Position numbers and translations under genes: made by a program. This document shows, piece after piece, positions 1 through 8,786 of a DNA stretch of 64,000 nt (the stretch's first letter is position 1; every line of letters begins with the position of its first letter). Under the pieces are notes generated by a model. The model saw nothing but the letters and a program-made list of their open reading frames with translations, had not been told where the DNA came from and did no database searches. The DNA is from Rhodovibrio salinarum DSM 9154 (GTDB lineage Bacteria; Pseudomonadota; Alphaproteobacteria; Kiloniellales; Rhodovibrionaceae): positions 158,149 to 222,148 of the forward strand of contig NZ_KI911559.1 of assembly GCF_000515255.1 (NCBI RefSeq). Reading direction: 5' to 3'.

Positions 1-87
1 TCCTGCGCGGCTCCGAAACCTGTACCAGGCTCCGGCTTTAGCCTCGCGGCTTGTCCTGAATGACCCTGCCAACCTCGCGGCTCAAGC

Positions 88-99
88 TCCAAAGAGCGC
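88..99 (-). promoter_or_regulatory. boxA-like antitermination element
   Basis: On the minus strand this reads GCGCTCTTTGGA, sharing the GCTCTTT core of the boxA element that loads NusB/S10 in rRNA leaders (general form TGCTCTTTNA). It lies about 160 bases downstream of the P1 promoter-like site, a sensible place for a leader boxA. A single short match in high-GC DNA is weak evidence. What supports it is the combination with the promoter pair and the lack of any reading frame. Confidence 0.3.
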
Positions 100-261
100 C
101 GCCCGTCGGCCGGGACAAGCAATCTAACGACGCCGATCCGCCCTGACAACCCCCGATCTCGCTCGATCGATCGCTTGTCGTCAGCGCGGCCCATGTCGCC
201 GCCGTTACCCCCGAACGCCGCCGTGACCCCCTCGGGAGCACCGCGTCGCCGGTGAGCGCGG

Positions 262-291
262 TGTATAGACCTACCCACACCCACATGACAA
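262..291 (-). promoter_or_regulatory. Strong sigma-70-type promoter P1 pointing off the left edge
   Basis: On the minus strand TTGTCA (286-291) and TATACA (262-267) are separated by 18 bases, close to the housekeeping consensus and much better than most sites in this GC-rich window. Transcription would start near base 255 and run to base 1 and beyond. The -35 region lies in an 18-base segment (277-294) repeated at 326-343 with 16 of 18 identical bases. Confidence 0.5.
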
Positions 292-310
292 GACCTGATT
301 TTGAAAGATC

Positions 311-340
311 CTTTACCACCCCCTTACACCCCCATGACAA
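311..340 (-). promoter_or_regulatory. Second promoter-like module P2, repeat of P1
   Basis: The same TTGTCA hexamer (335-340 on the minus strand) lies 49 bases upstream of the P1 copy within a duplicated 18-base segment (326-343). The matching -10 region is poor (GTAAAG at 311-316 with an 18-base spacer). It may be a weaker tandem start or a repeated activator/UP-type site for P1. Tandem promoters are common before rRNA operons; assignment to such an operon is inference. Confidence 0.35.
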
Positions 341-733
341 AACACCAAAAATCCCAGTTTCCCGCACCGCACAAACCCAACGGCGAACCTAATACATCCC
401 ACGAATCGATATAGAATCCGGGGGTGCCGAAAACAGAATCGGACCGTTCAAGACAAAAGCGCGAGTCGGCTGACGCGGAACCGTATCAGGTCCCCGACCT
501 CGGCAAGACAGGCAAGAACGGCCAAACCGAGATCCGGGCGAACCGGCGCGTCACCACGGGCTAAATCATCGCGCGCGAGCGGAATTTCGAGACTGCACGG
601 CGCGAAAAACCGTTAACGGAAGAGTTTGGGCCTCGTTAACCCTTCCGCTTCATACTCCCATCTGCAGTCAGGCGAGGCTGGAGATAACCGGAGCTGCATA
701 CCGGCGCGACTCGCCGGCACAGGCGGCTTCTGG

Positions 734-762
734 TTGACACAATCGAGGATCCACAGCATGTT
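734..762 (+). promoter_or_regulatory. Putative promoter of the M23 peptidase gene
   Basis: A perfect TTGACA (734-739) is followed after 17 bases by CATGTT (757-762), a weak -10. The implied start near 769 leaves a leader of about 85 bases. That leader contains a small inverted repeat (aatcgg...ccgatt, 775-795) and ends in a GGGGGAG ribosome site at 840-846, seven bases before the TTG start. Confidence 0.4.
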
Positions 763-853
763 GCGTGGAATTCTTAATCGGTTGTCGTGCCCGATTAACC
801 ACGATTCCAGCGCAAGGCCTGGATCGGGTGACATGACGAGGGGGGAGTCCTAG

Positions 854-2389
854 TTGAGGCATTTGATCCCGCGCCCGCGGCGCGTTTCCGCGCGCGCGTA
901 TACTTCTGTCGCTGCCGTGCTGATCGCATTGCCGATCACCGGCTGGATGGTCTTTGGAACCGGTTCCGACGCCGATTCGGCGAACCCGGCACCACCGGTG
1001 GAACTCGGTGCGGACAAGACGGCGCCGAAGCTGATCCACGCCCATGCGACCACCGATACAAAGCGCCAGATGACCACGGATGCGGTTCAGCACCCGGCCC
1101 CGGCCCAAAAACCAGACATCGACACGGCACCGAAGGTCGCGAAAAAACCGGACACCGCCCAGACGCCTGCGGCAAAGGCGCCCGAAGCAGAGACGCCCGC
1201 GGACGACAGCGCCGCGACACCGTCCCAACCGCGCATTACGCGGACCAAGGTTACCGTCTCGCCCGGCGACACGCTCTTGAAACTACTCAAGCAGACGGGC
1301 CTTTCGGGGCGCGAAGCGTTTCTGGCGGTAAAGGAACTGCAGACCGTCTATAGCCCCCGCAAGCTGAAGCCCGGTCAGGAAATCCGCCTTGCCCTGCTGT
1401 CGGGCGGCACGCCGGACGTGGCGGAGATGCGCCTGCAACGCCTGATGTTGCGCGCCAACGCCGATACCAATGTCGCCGTCGAACGCACCGACGCGGGCGG
1501 ATTCGCCGCCGCCAAGCAGGCCCGGACCCTGACCCGCCAAGTCTCCGGTGTGGCCACCCAGGTCGACAGCAGCCTGTTCGCCGCGGGTCAGCAGACGGGC
1601 GTGCCCGTACGGGTGATGCTGGACCTGATCCGCCAGTACTCCTACGCCGTCGACTTCCAGCGCGACCTGCGGCAGGGCGACCAGTTGGAGATCGTCTACG
1701 AACGCTTCCTGGACGCAAGCGGCGGCATCGCGAAGACCGGACCGCTGCTCTATGCCTCGCTCGAGGTGCAGGGTGAGGAACTGGCGATCTACCGCTACAC
1801 GCCCGAGAACGGCCAAACCGGCTACTTTTTGCCAAACGGCGAATCGGTGCGCCGCCTGCTGATGCGCACGCCCATCAACGGCGCCCGCCTGTCGAGCGGC
1901 TACGGCATGCGCAAGCACCCGATCAAGGGCTATACCCGGATGCACGAGGGCGTGGACTTCGCCGCCCCGCCAGGCACCCCGATCTACGCCAGCGGCAAAG
2001 GTCGAATCGAGCGGATCGGCGTCAACGGCGGCTATGGCAACTATATCGAAATCGATCACGGCCACGGCTTCGAAACCGCCTACGCTCACATGCGCGGCTT
2101 CGCCAAGGGGCTCCACCGCGGCGCACGGGTGAGCCAAGGCGAGGTGATCGGCTACGTCGGCAACACCGGGAACTCGACCGGCCCGCATCTGCACTACGAG
2201 GTGCTCAAGCACGGGTCGCCAGTGAACCCGCGTGGCCTGAACCTGCCGACTGGCCGCACCTTGACCGGCGGGGAGTTCGCCCGCTTCAAACAGGCGATGG
2301 CCGAGATCGACCGGCTGCGCCAGCGGATGCCGGACACCGGTACCCGAGTCGCCCAGCTCGACTGCGCCGAGGCCGGCGGCTGTCCGTAA
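854..2389 (+). CDS. M23 family murein endopeptidase, membrane-anchored
   Basis: Predicted peptidoglycan endopeptidase of the LytM/M23 family acting in the periplasm. A single N-terminal membrane segment (about residues 15-35) is followed by a long Ala/Pro/Thr/Lys-rich linker to about residue 130. Next comes a LysM/OapA-like stretch beginning VTVSPGDTLLKLLK. The C-terminal M23 domain (about 340-455) has the zinc motifs HEGVDFAAP and HLHYE and the intervening AYAHM. All metal ligands are present, so the enzyme should be active rather than an EnvC-like activator. The start is TTG, chosen because GGGGGAG lies seven bases upstream and no better start precedes the membrane segment. Length (511 aa) fits alphaproteobacterial M23 proteins with an N-terminal OapA-type region. 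It faces clpB across a strong hairpin. Confidence 0.85.
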   Translation: MRHLIPRPRRVSARAYTSVAAVLIALPITGWMVFGTGSDADSANPAPPVELGADKTAPKLIHAHATTDTKRQMTTDAVQHPAPAQKPDIDTAPKVAKKPDTAQTPAAKAPEAETPADDSAATPSQPRITRTKVTVSPGDTLLKLLKQTGLSGREAFLAVKELQTVYSPRKLKPGQEIRLALLSGGTPDVAEMRLQRLMLRANADTNVAVERTDAGGFAAAKQARTLTRQVSGVATQVDSSLFAAGQQTGVPVRVMLDLIRQYSYAVDFQRDLRQGDQLEIVYERFLDASGGIAKTGPLLYASLEVQGEELAIYRYTPENGQTGYFLPNGESVRRLLMRTPINGARLSSGYGMRKHPIKGYTRMHEGVDFAAPPGTPIYASGKGRIERIGVNGGYGNYIEIDHGHGFETAYAHMRGFAKGLHRGARVSQGEVIGYVGNTGNSTGPHLHYEVLKHGSPVNPRGLNLPTGRTLTGGEFARFKQAMAEIDRLRQRMPDTGTRVAQLDCAEAGGCP

Positions 2390-2420
2390 CACCGAACCAG
2401 CGAGCCAAGCCTGACACACG

Positions 2421-2451
2421 AAACGCCCGCCGGGAGACCCGGCGGGCGTTT
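2421..2451. terminator. Bidirectional terminator hairpin between M23 gene and clpB
   Basis: A perfect 14-base-pair stem (arms 2421-2434 and 2438-2451) closes a three-base loop. The stem starts with AAA and ends with TTT, so either strand ends in a short U run. Placed between convergent genes, it can serve both. Confidence 0.85.
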
Positions 2452-2482
2452 CTCACTTTGGCCGCATTGGACCTGACGCCAA

Positions 2483-5143
2483 CTACTCGGCGGCGGCCTG
2501 TGCGGTGTCGCCAGCGCCCTCGGTCTGGATCTGCAGGCCGGAGTCGTCGGCATTGACCCGCACCACCGCACCGTCGCCGATCTCACCACGCAGCAGCTTC
2601 TCGGCCAGTGGGTTCTGCAGCTGGCGCTGGATCACCCGCTTCAGCGGCCGGGCGCCGTAGACCGAATCGAAGCCGGCCTCGCCCAGCCAGTGCTTGGCCG
2701 ATTCGTCGAGCTCCAGCTGGATGTTGCGGTCGGCCAGCATGGCCCGCAGCCGGTCGACCTGGATATCCACGATGCCGCTCATCTCCGCACGGGTGAGCGA
2801 GTGGAAGATCAGGATCTCGTCCAACCGGTTCAGGAACTCCGGCCGGAACTGGCTGCGCACGACCTCCATCACCTGATCGCGCACCTGCGGACTCTCGGTG
2901 CCCTGCGCCCCGCCGGCCGAACTCTGGGCGATGATCTCGGAGCCCAGGTTGGAGGTCAGGATGATCACGGTGTTGCGGAAATCCACCGTGCGCCCCTGGC
3001 CGTCGGTCAAGCGGCCGTCGTCGAGCACCTGCAGCAGGGTGTTGAAGACGTCGTGGTGCGCCTTCTCGATCTCGTCCATCAGGATCACCTGATAGGGCCG
3101 CCGCCGGACCGCCTCGGTCAGGGCGCCGCCTTCCTCGTAGCCGACATACCCGGGCGGGGCCCCGATCATCCGGCTGACCGAGTGCTTTTCCATGTACTCC
3201 GACATGTCGAGACGCAGCAGCGCGCTCTCGTCGTCGAACAGGAAGCGCGCGAGCGTCTTGGACAGCTCGGTCTTACCCACGCCGGTGGGGCCGAGGAACA
3301 GGAAGGAGCCGATCGGCCGATTCGGATCCTGCAGGCCGGCGCGGGCGCGGCGGACGGCATGACTGACCGCCTCGATTGCCTGGTGCTGGCCGATCACCGA
3401 CTTGTGCAGCTCGTCCTCTAGACGCAGCAGCTTGTCGCGCTCGCCCTCCAACATCCGCTCGACCGGGATGCCGGTCCAGCGCGACACCACGGAGGCGATC
3501 TCGCTGTCCGTGACCTCCTCCTTCACCAACAGGCTCTGCTCGTCCGGGGCACCGTCGGCATCGCCCTGCTGCTCGGCCTGCTCGGCCGCCTTCAACCGGC
3601 GCTCGAGATCGGGAATGGTGGCGTACATCAGCTCCCCCGCACGCTCCAGCTCGCCGCGACGCTGCGCCTGCTCCAGCTCGCCACGCGCCTTGTCGAGCTC
3701 CTCCTTGAGCTTCTGCGCGCCGGCCAGCTTCTGCTTCTCGGCCTGCCAGCGCTCGGTGAGGGCTTTGGAGCGCTCTTCCAGATCGGCGATCTCCTTGATG
3801 ACCCGCTCCAGCCGGTCCTTGGAGGCCTTGTCGCTCTCCTTCTTGAGCGCCGCTTCCTCCATCTTCAACTGGATGATCCGGCGGTCCAGCTCGTCGATCT
3901 CCTCCGGCTTGGAGTCGACCTCCATGCGCACCCGGCTGGCCGCTTCGTCGACCAGGTCGATCGCCTTGTCGGGCAGGAAGCGATCAGTGATGTAGCGGTC
4001 CGAGAGCTGCGCGGCGGCGACCAGGGCGCTGTCGGCGATCCGCACGCCGTGGTGCAGCTCGTATTTCTCCTGCAAACCCCGCAGAATCGCGATCGACTCC
4101 TCAACGCCCGGCTCGGAGACGTAGATCGGCTGGAACCGCCGGGTCAGCGCGGCGTCCTTCTCGATGTGCTTGCGGTATTCGTTGAGCGTGGTCGCGCCGA
4201 TGCAGTGCAGCTCGCCGCGGGCCAGCGCCGGCTTCAGCATGTTCGACGCATCCATCGACCCCTCGGCGCTGCCCGCGCCGACCAGGGTGTGCATCTCGTC
4301 GATGAACAGCACCACCTCGCCCGCGCTCTGGGCGATCTCCTGCAGCACGCTCTTCAGCCGCTCCTCGAACTCGCCACGGTACTTCGCACCCGCGACCAAC
4401 TGGCCGAGGTCGAGCGACAGCAGCCGCTTCTCGCGTAGCGATTCGGGCACATCGCCGTTGACGATTCGCTGGGCCAGCCCCTCGACGATCGCGGTCTTGC
4501 CGACGCCCGCCTCGCCGATCAGCACGGGGTTATTCTTGGTCCGGCGGGAGAGGACTTGGATCGTGCGCCGAATCTCCTCGTCCCGGCCGATCACCGGGTC
4601 CAGCTTGTTGTCCTTGGCCTTCTGGGTGACGTCGATCGTGTATTTGTCGAGCGCCTGATACTGATCCTCGGCGTTCGCGCTGTCCGCCTTGCGCCCGGCG
4701 CGCAGTTCCTCGATCGCCTGGTTGAGCTGTTGCGGCGAGACGCCGGCGTCCTGGGTCAGCGCCTTGCCGGCGGCGGTCTCCTTGCTGCTCATGGCGATCG
4801 CCATCAACAGGCGTTCGACCGAGACGTAGGAGTCGCCGGCTTTCTGGGCGAGCTTCTCGGCCTGCTCGAAAACCCGGCCCAGCTCCGGGGTCAGGTGAAT
4901 CTGCCCCGCGCCGGCCCCCTCGACTTTCGGGAGCTTGCCGAGTTCCGATTCGACCCGGGTGCGGGCCTGTTTGGCATCGCCCCCAGCCTTGTCGATCAAG
5001 TTCGCCGCCAGCCCTTCCTCGTCATCGATGATGACCTTGAGCAGGTGCTCCGGCGTCAGCTTCTGGTGATTGGAGCGCAAGGCCAGTCCCTGAGCGGACT
5101 GAACGAACCCGCGCGCGCGTTCGGTATATTTCTCGAAATCCAT
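2483..5143 (-). CDS. clpB: ATP-dependent disaggregase ClpB
   Basis: Hexameric AAA+ chaperone that threads aggregated proteins together with DnaK in the cytosol. The 886-residue product has the full ClpB layout: N-terminal Clp_N double repeat (about 1-145), first AAA+ domain with Walker A GEAGVGKT near residue 205, the long charged coiled-coil middle domain (about 400-525) that separates ClpB from ClpA/ClpC, and a second AAA+ domain with GPTGVGKT near residue 605 and a C-terminal D2 region. No ClpP-binding IGF-type loop is evident, as expected. The start at MDFEKY matches family N termini and has a GAGG site upstream. A heat-shock-type promoter lies about 150 bases upstream. The C terminus ends in a short Ala/Gln-rich acidic tail. 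Confidence 0.97.
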   Translation of the reverse strand: MDFEKYTERARGFVQSAQGLALRSNHQKLTPEHLLKVIIDDEEGLAANLIDKAGGDAKQARTRVESELGKLPKVEGAGAGQIHLTPELGRVFEQAEKLAQKAGDSYVSVERLLMAIAMSSKETAAGKALTQDAGVSPQQLNQAIEELRAGRKADSANAEDQYQALDKYTIDVTQKAKDNKLDPVIGRDEEIRRTIQVLSRRTKNNPVLIGEAGVGKTAIVEGLAQRIVNGDVPESLREKRLLSLDLGQLVAGAKYRGEFEERLKSVLQEIAQSAGEVVLFIDEMHTLVGAGSAEGSMDASNMLKPALARGELHCIGATTLNEYRKHIEKDAALTRRFQPIYVSEPGVEESIAILRGLQEKYELHHGVRIADSALVAAAQLSDRYITDRFLPDKAIDLVDEAASRVRMEVDSKPEEIDELDRRIIQLKMEEAALKKESDKASKDRLERVIKEIADLEERSKALTERWQAEKQKLAGAQKLKEELDKARGELEQAQRRGELERAGELMYATIPDLERRLKAAEQAEQQGDADGAPDEQSLLVKEEVTDSEIASVVSRWTGIPVERMLEGERDKLLRLEDELHKSVIGQHQAIEAVSHAVRRARAGLQDPNRPIGSFLFLGPTGVGKTELSKTLARFLFDDESALLRLDMSEYMEKHSVSRMIGAPPGYVGYEEGGALTEAVRRRPYQVILMDEIEKAHHDVFNTLLQVLDDGRLTDGQGRTVDFRNTVIILTSNLGSEIIAQSSAGGAQGTESPQVRDQVMEVVRSQFRPEFLNRLDEILIFHSLTRAEMSGIVDIQVDRLRAMLADRNIQLELDESAKHWLGEAGFDSVYGARPLKRVIQRQLQNPLAEKLLRGEIGDGAVVRVNADDSGLQIQTEGAGDTAQAAAE

Positions 5144-5461
5144 CTCGTGCCCTCCTCGTTCGCACCCGAGTTTCACCGTGGCGTGCGACGATGATGCCAA
5201 AAGGTCGGCGTCCGCACCCGTGCGTCAACGGCGTGCAACACGCGTCTCGCGGCAACCCCGGCCCGCGTTCACGCGCGACCTTTGATTGCCACTCATTCGA
5301 TATGGTGTTGCCTGTTTGCCACACAAGAAGACGGTGCGCCGGAAGGGCCGCGCCGTTTTACCTGCCAGCGCGCGATCGGGACCGCGGGCGCGTTGACAGC
5401 CCGCGCGTGGGCGCGCTTACCTCGTTCGACATACACGGAGTTCAGCAAGGGAACCGGTGCC
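5144..5461. other. Intergenic region between divergent clpB and MOSC genes
   Basis: This 318-base spacer separates two divergently read genes. It contains the sigma-32-like site for clpB (5299-5327). Apart from that I see no reading frame with protein-like composition, no RNA gene and no clear repeat. The clpB leader is about 150 bases long, and no ROSE-type thermometer could be recognised by eye. Confidence 0.5.
5299..5327 (-). promoter_or_regulatory. Putative heat-shock (sigma-32) promoter of clpB
   Basis: On the minus strand CTTGTGT (5321-5327) is followed after 14 bases by ACCATATC (5299-5306). The heat-shock consensus is CTTGAAA, an 11-16 base spacer, then CCCCATNT, so both halves match well. 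clpB is a classic RpoH target, which makes the assignment reasonable. Confidence 0.55.
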
Positions 5462-6232
5462 TTGAGCACGACGGGCAAGATCGCGCGGCTATACCGCTAT
5501 CCGGTGAAGGGACTCTCGGCCGACCCGCTGGAGCGGACGACGGTTGCGGCCGGCGGACAGATTCCACACGACCGGCGCTTCGCCATCGCCCGCCCGACCA
5601 CCCGGATCGATACCAGCGACCCGCAGTGGATGAAGAAGACGCATTTCCATTGCCTGATGCGCGACGCGCGGCTGGCCCAATTGGCGGCACATTACGATGC
5701 CGACACGACGCACCTGACCCTGCATCGTAAAGGCCGGCAGGTGAGTCAGGCCGTGCTGTCCGACCCGATGGGCCGGATGATGCTGGGTCAGTTCTTCGCC
5801 GCCTTCCTCGAAGAAGAGGCGGGCGGCACGCCCAAGGTGGTCGACGCCGGCACGCGGGTGCTGAGCGACCAGCCGACGCCGGTCATCTCGATCATCAATC
5901 TGGCCAGCCTGCGCGATCTGGAGCGCGTGACCGGGCGCACGGTCGACCCGGTCCGCTTCCGCGCGAACCTGTACCTCGAGGGCTTGCCGGCCTGGGTCGA
6001 GCGCAACTGGCCGGGCCAACGTCTGCAGACCGGCGATGTGACATTGGCGGTACGCGAGGAGATCAACCGCTGCGCGGCAACCGAGGTGAATCCGGAAACC
6101 GGCGAGCGCGACATGAAGGTCATCGCCGCTTTAAAGCGCGGTTATGACCACATCAACTGCGGCGTGTTCGCCACCGTGGAAACGGGCGGCGACCTCGCGG
6201 TGGGCGAGACGATAACGGTCTCGCGGACGTAA
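5462..6232 (+). CDS. MOSC domain-containing protein
   Basis: MOSC-domain protein of the YcbX/MOCOS C-terminal type, associated with molybdenum-cofactor sulfur transfer or Moco-dependent N-hydroxylated base reduction. The N-terminal MOSC_N beta-barrel-like region (GKIARLYRYPVKGLS, residues 5-19) is followed by the MOSC domain. RFRANLYLEG and the NRCAATEVNPETGERD stretch near residue 205 carry the conserved Cys and Thr/Asn residues. Length is 256 aa. The TTG start directly precedes the conserved N terminus; the open frame runs further upstream but with no family-like sequence. No ferredoxin domain is present, unlike E. coli YcbX. No Moco-biosynthesis gene is nearby. Confidence 0.8.
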   Translation: MSTTGKIARLYRYPVKGLSADPLERTTVAAGGQIPHDRRFAIARPTTRIDTSDPQWMKKTHFHCLMRDARLAQLAAHYDADTTHLTLHRKGRQVSQAVLSDPMGRMMLGQFFAAFLEEEAGGTPKVVDAGTRVLSDQPTPVISIINLASLRDLERVTGRTVDPVRFRANLYLEGLPAWVERNWPGQRLQTGDVTLAVREEINRCAATEVNPETGERDMKVIAALKRGYDHINCGVFATVETGGDLAVGETITVSRT

Positions 6233-6273
6233 CGCGGGCAACGCCGTCCACAGCTTGCGGTTGGGTCAAGACC

Positions 6274-6303
6274 CCGCCCGGCATGCCTCAGCACGCCGGG
6301 CGG
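6274..6303. terminator. Hairpin between MOSC gene and leuB
   Basis: Arms ccgcccggc (6274-6282) and gccgggcgg (6295-6303) form a perfect 9-bp GC stem with a 12-base loop between two convergent genes. No T run follows, so termination strength is uncertain. Confidence 0.45.
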
Positions 6304-6318
6304 ATGTCGACGTGCCTT

Positions 6319-7428
6319 CTATCCCGCCAGCTTGCCCAGTTCGTCGAGCAGGGCATCGCCCATCTCGCTGGTGGAGACCCGGGTGGTACCTTCCTGAACG
6401 ATATCGGCGGTACGCAGACCACGGGCGAGAGCATTCTCGACCGCGCGCTCGATCAGGCGGGCATCTTCGCCCTGGTCGAAGGAATAGCGCAGCATCATCG
6501 CGAACGACAGCAGGGTCGCCAGCGGGTTCGCCACGCCTTGCCCGGCGATGTCGGGGGCGGAGCCGTGCACCGGCTCGTACATTGCCTTGCGCCGGCCGTT
6601 CGCGTCCGCCGCGCCCAACGAGGCGGACGGCAGCATGCCGAGCGAGCCGGTCAGCATCGCCGCCGCGTCCGAGAGCATGTCGCCGAACAGGTTGTCGGTG
6701 ACGATGACATCGAACTGCTTGGGCTGGCGAACCAGCTGCATGGCGCAGTTGTCGGCATACATGTGGGTGAGGTGCACGTCGGAGAACTGCTCCTGATGCA
6801 GACGCTCCACCTCCTCGCGCCACAGCACGCCGGATTCCATGACGTTCGCCTTCTCGGTGGAGGTCACCTTGTTCTGGCGTTTGCGCGCCAGTTCGAAGGC
6901 GACCGCGGCAACGCGCCGGATCTCGCTCGTGGTGTAAACCTGCGTGTTGACCCCGCGACGCTCGCCGTTGCCAAGGTCTTCGATCCCACGCGGTTCACCG
7001 AAATAGACGCCGCCGGTCAGTTCGCGGACGATCATGATGTCGAGCCCGCGCACCAGCTCCGGCTTGAGCGAGGAGGCCTCAACCAGCTGTTCGAACACCA
7101 TCGCCGGACGCAGGTTGGCGAACAGCGCCATCTCCTTGCGCAGGCGCAGCAGGCCGCGTTCCGGCTTCTGGTCGAACGGGAGATTGTCCCACTTCGGCCC
7201 GCCGACCGCACCCAGCAGCACGGCGTCGGCGTCCTGCGCCTTCTGCATCGTGGCGTCGGTAATCGGCGCGCCCTCGTCATCGATCGCGATGCCGCCAACC
7301 TTCGCCTCGTCGAAGGCAACGTCGAGCTTGCGGTTGTCGTTCAGCCAATCCGCAATCCGGCGCACCTGAGCCATCACCTCCGGCCCGATGCCATCACCGG
7401 GCAGGATCAGGACGGTCTTGCTCGCCAT
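6319..7428 (-). CDS. leuB: 3-isopropylmalate dehydrogenase
   Basis: Third step of leucine synthesis: NAD-dependent oxidation and decarboxylation of 3-isopropylmalate in the cytosol. The 369-residue protein matches LeuB end to end: [11 protein letters not shown] at the N terminus, [11 protein letters not shown] near residue 70, the substrate-binding [12 protein letters not shown] near 138, the metal/substrate segment [19 protein letters not shown] near 240, and [11 protein letters not shown] near 278. Length is normal. leuC and leuD are not in the window. A minus-strand thpR gene ends about 100 bases upstream, so co-transcription is possible. Confidence 0.97.
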   Translation of the reverse strand: MASKTVLILPGDGIGPEVMAQVRRIADWLNDNRKLDVAFDEAKVGGIAIDDEGAPITDATMQKAQDADAVLLGAVGGPKWDNLPFDQKPERGLLRLRKEMALFANLRPAMVFEQLVEASSLKPELVRGLDIMIVRELTGGVYFGEPRGIEDLGNGERRGVNTQVYTTSEIRRVAAVAFELARKRQNKVTSTEKANVMESGVLWREEVERLHQEQFSDVHLTHMYADNCAMQLVRQPKQFDVIVTDNLFGDMLSDAAAMLTGSLGMLPSASLGAADANGRRKAMYEPVHGSAPDIAGQGVANPLATLLSFAMMLRYSFDQGEDARLIERAVENALARGLRTADIVQEGTTRVSTSEMGDALLDELGKLAG

Positions 7429-7529
7429 GCGTGGTTACTCCCCTGCTGGTCGTGTGTGCCGGGGAGCGTGATAGCCGGGGCGCCGGACGGTGACAAGCAC
7501 GGCGGACATAGTCTGACGGTTGGAGACCC

Positions 7530-8099
7530 TTAGCCGACGCCTTGTTCGGCCGTACTTGGCTGGGGACTTAAAGGGTATTCCGCTTCGACCCGATAGATCG
7601 GTCCCTTGGGCGTCAGCTGGCTGGAAATCAATTGGAAGCGATCGACGTAGATCGGCCCGGAATTGAACAGACCATAGGCCTGCAGGAACTCGCCCAGCTT
7701 CTTGCCGGGCGGCCCCTTGAAACGGGCGATCGTGACATGCGGCTTGAACTTGCGCCGCTCACCCGCCAGGCCGATCCGCTGGGCGGCCTGCTCGACCTTG
7801 GTCTGCAGGCGGTAGAGCGGCTCCGGCCCTTCCACCCCGACCCACAGCGCCTGAACTTTCTTCCCGGAGCCAAACGTCCCCAGCCCCTTCAACTCCATGT
7901 CGAACGCCGGCGTGTCGATGCCCGACAATTCGGCCGCCATGTCCCGTCCCTGCCGGCCGTCCAACTCGCCCAGGAAGCGCAGGGTCAGGTGCATATTCTC
8001 CGGATCGACCCAGCGCGTGTTGGCGAGCCCGCCGGCGAACCCGCCCAGCCGGTTACACAGATCCTCCGGCAGCGGCAGGGCGACGAACAGGCGCATCAT
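7530..8099 (-). CDS. thpR: RNA 2',3'-cyclic phosphodiesterase (2H family)
   Basis: 2H phosphoesterase that opens 2',3'-cyclic phosphates on RNA ends (ThpR/LigT). The two diagnostic HxTx motifs are present: HLTL near residue 37 and HVTI near residue 125, with the family's RLFVALPLP start and VDRFQLISSQLTPKGPIY end. Length (189 aa) is typical. Two ATG codons follow each other at the start; the first is used here. The neighbours (leuB downstream, a PNPOx-like gene upstream) give no functional hint. Confidence 0.92.
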   Translation of the reverse strand: MMRLFVALPLPEDLCNRLGGFAGGLANTRWVDPENMHLTLRFLGELDGRQGRDMAAELSGIDTPAFDMELKGLGTFGSGKKVQALWVGVEGPEPLYRLQTKVEQAAQRIGLAGERRKFKPHVTIARFKGPPGKKLGEFLQAYGLFNSGPIYVDRFQLISSQLTPKGPIYRVEAEYPLSPQPSTAEQGVG

Positions 8100-8182
8100 G
8101 GCGGACCACCTCCTTACTGCTGGAAACGCTGGCGGGCCGACGGGGATCGGTCAAGCTGGGCAGGCTGCACCCGGTGGCTCGG

Positions 8183-8776
8183 TTACGGCGTCAGCCAGCT
8201 CGCCTCGTAGCCGTCCGCGCTCAGCTGGAACCGGGCGCGGCGGTGGCCTTGCCCAGCGAGGTACAGCCATTCGATCTCCTGGACATGGGCGCGCACCACC
8301 CGGAAGGTCTCGAAGCCGACGTCGGGATCGTCCGGTTCCGGCTCCGCATAGCCGTCGGGCACGTTGAGCGGGGTGCCAGGGCCGGGATCGATGCGATAGC
8401 ACACCCGGCTGAACGCCCGGGTCTGGTCCCAGGCACCACGGGCCACCGCGTCCATGCCGTGGACGTCGGCGCGGGCCCGGACGCGCAGTTGCACCTTGGC
8501 GGCGCGGTCGTAGAAATGCAGGGCGATCCGGGGGTCTGCCTGGAGTTCCGCGACTTTCGACGCACGGCGGTCGGTATGGAACTGCAGCCAAGGCCCTGCG
8601 CGGTCGGCTTGGCGCAGCACGACGGTGCGCACGCGCGGCGCGCCATCCGTGCCGATCGTCGCGACAGCGGGCAGATGAAAGGGGGCGCGTACGTTGGTGA
8701 CCCCGTCGTCCAGCAAACGCCACGCCTCGGCGTAGGCGGAATCGAGGTCGTTATAGAAGTCCGGAATCTCGGTCAT
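8183..8776 (-). CDS. Pyridoxamine 5'-phosphate oxidase family protein
   Basis: FMN-binding split-barrel protein of the PNPOx-like superfamily, 197 aa. The central part (about 35-100: VATIGTDGAPRVRTVVLR, then LQFHTDRRASKVAEL) matches the FMN-binding core, including the RASKVAEL segment that contacts phosphate. The C-terminal dimerisation/substrate region of true PdxH, with its RxH-type motif, is not recognisable, although FETFRVVRAHVQEIEWLYL resembles the family's later strand. It is better called PNPOx-like than PdxH. It starts ten bases after the MFS stop codon, so the two genes form one operon. Confidence 0.8.
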   Translation of the reverse strand: MTEIPDFYNDLDSAYAEAWRLLDDGVTNVRAPFHLPAVATIGTDGAPRVRTVVLRQADRAGPWLQFHTDRRASKVAELQADPRIALHFYDRAAKVQLRVRARADVHGMDAVARGAWDQTRAFSRVCYRIDPGPGTPLNVPDGYAEPEPDDPDVGFETFRVVRAHVQEIEWLYLAGQGHRRARFQLSADGYEASWLTP

Positions 8777-8786
8777 GGCCCGAAGG

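Larger units (their letters stand above)
1..853. other. Long intergenic region without a convincing protein gene
   Basis: No reading frame here looks like a real protein. The right half carries a plausible promoter and ribosome site for the M23 gene. The left half carries two promoter-like modules on the minus strand and a boxA-like element, entered separately. An 8-base inverted repeat (gcttgtcc at 50-57, ggacaagc at 113-120) and a 10-base direct repeat (cctcgcggct, near 43 and 73) lie in the presumed minus-strand transcript. The stretch from about 270 to 420 is visibly richer in A/T than the surroundings. If the minus-strand promoters are real, bases 1 to about 255 are the 5' leader of a unit lying outside the window. 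Confidence 0.6.
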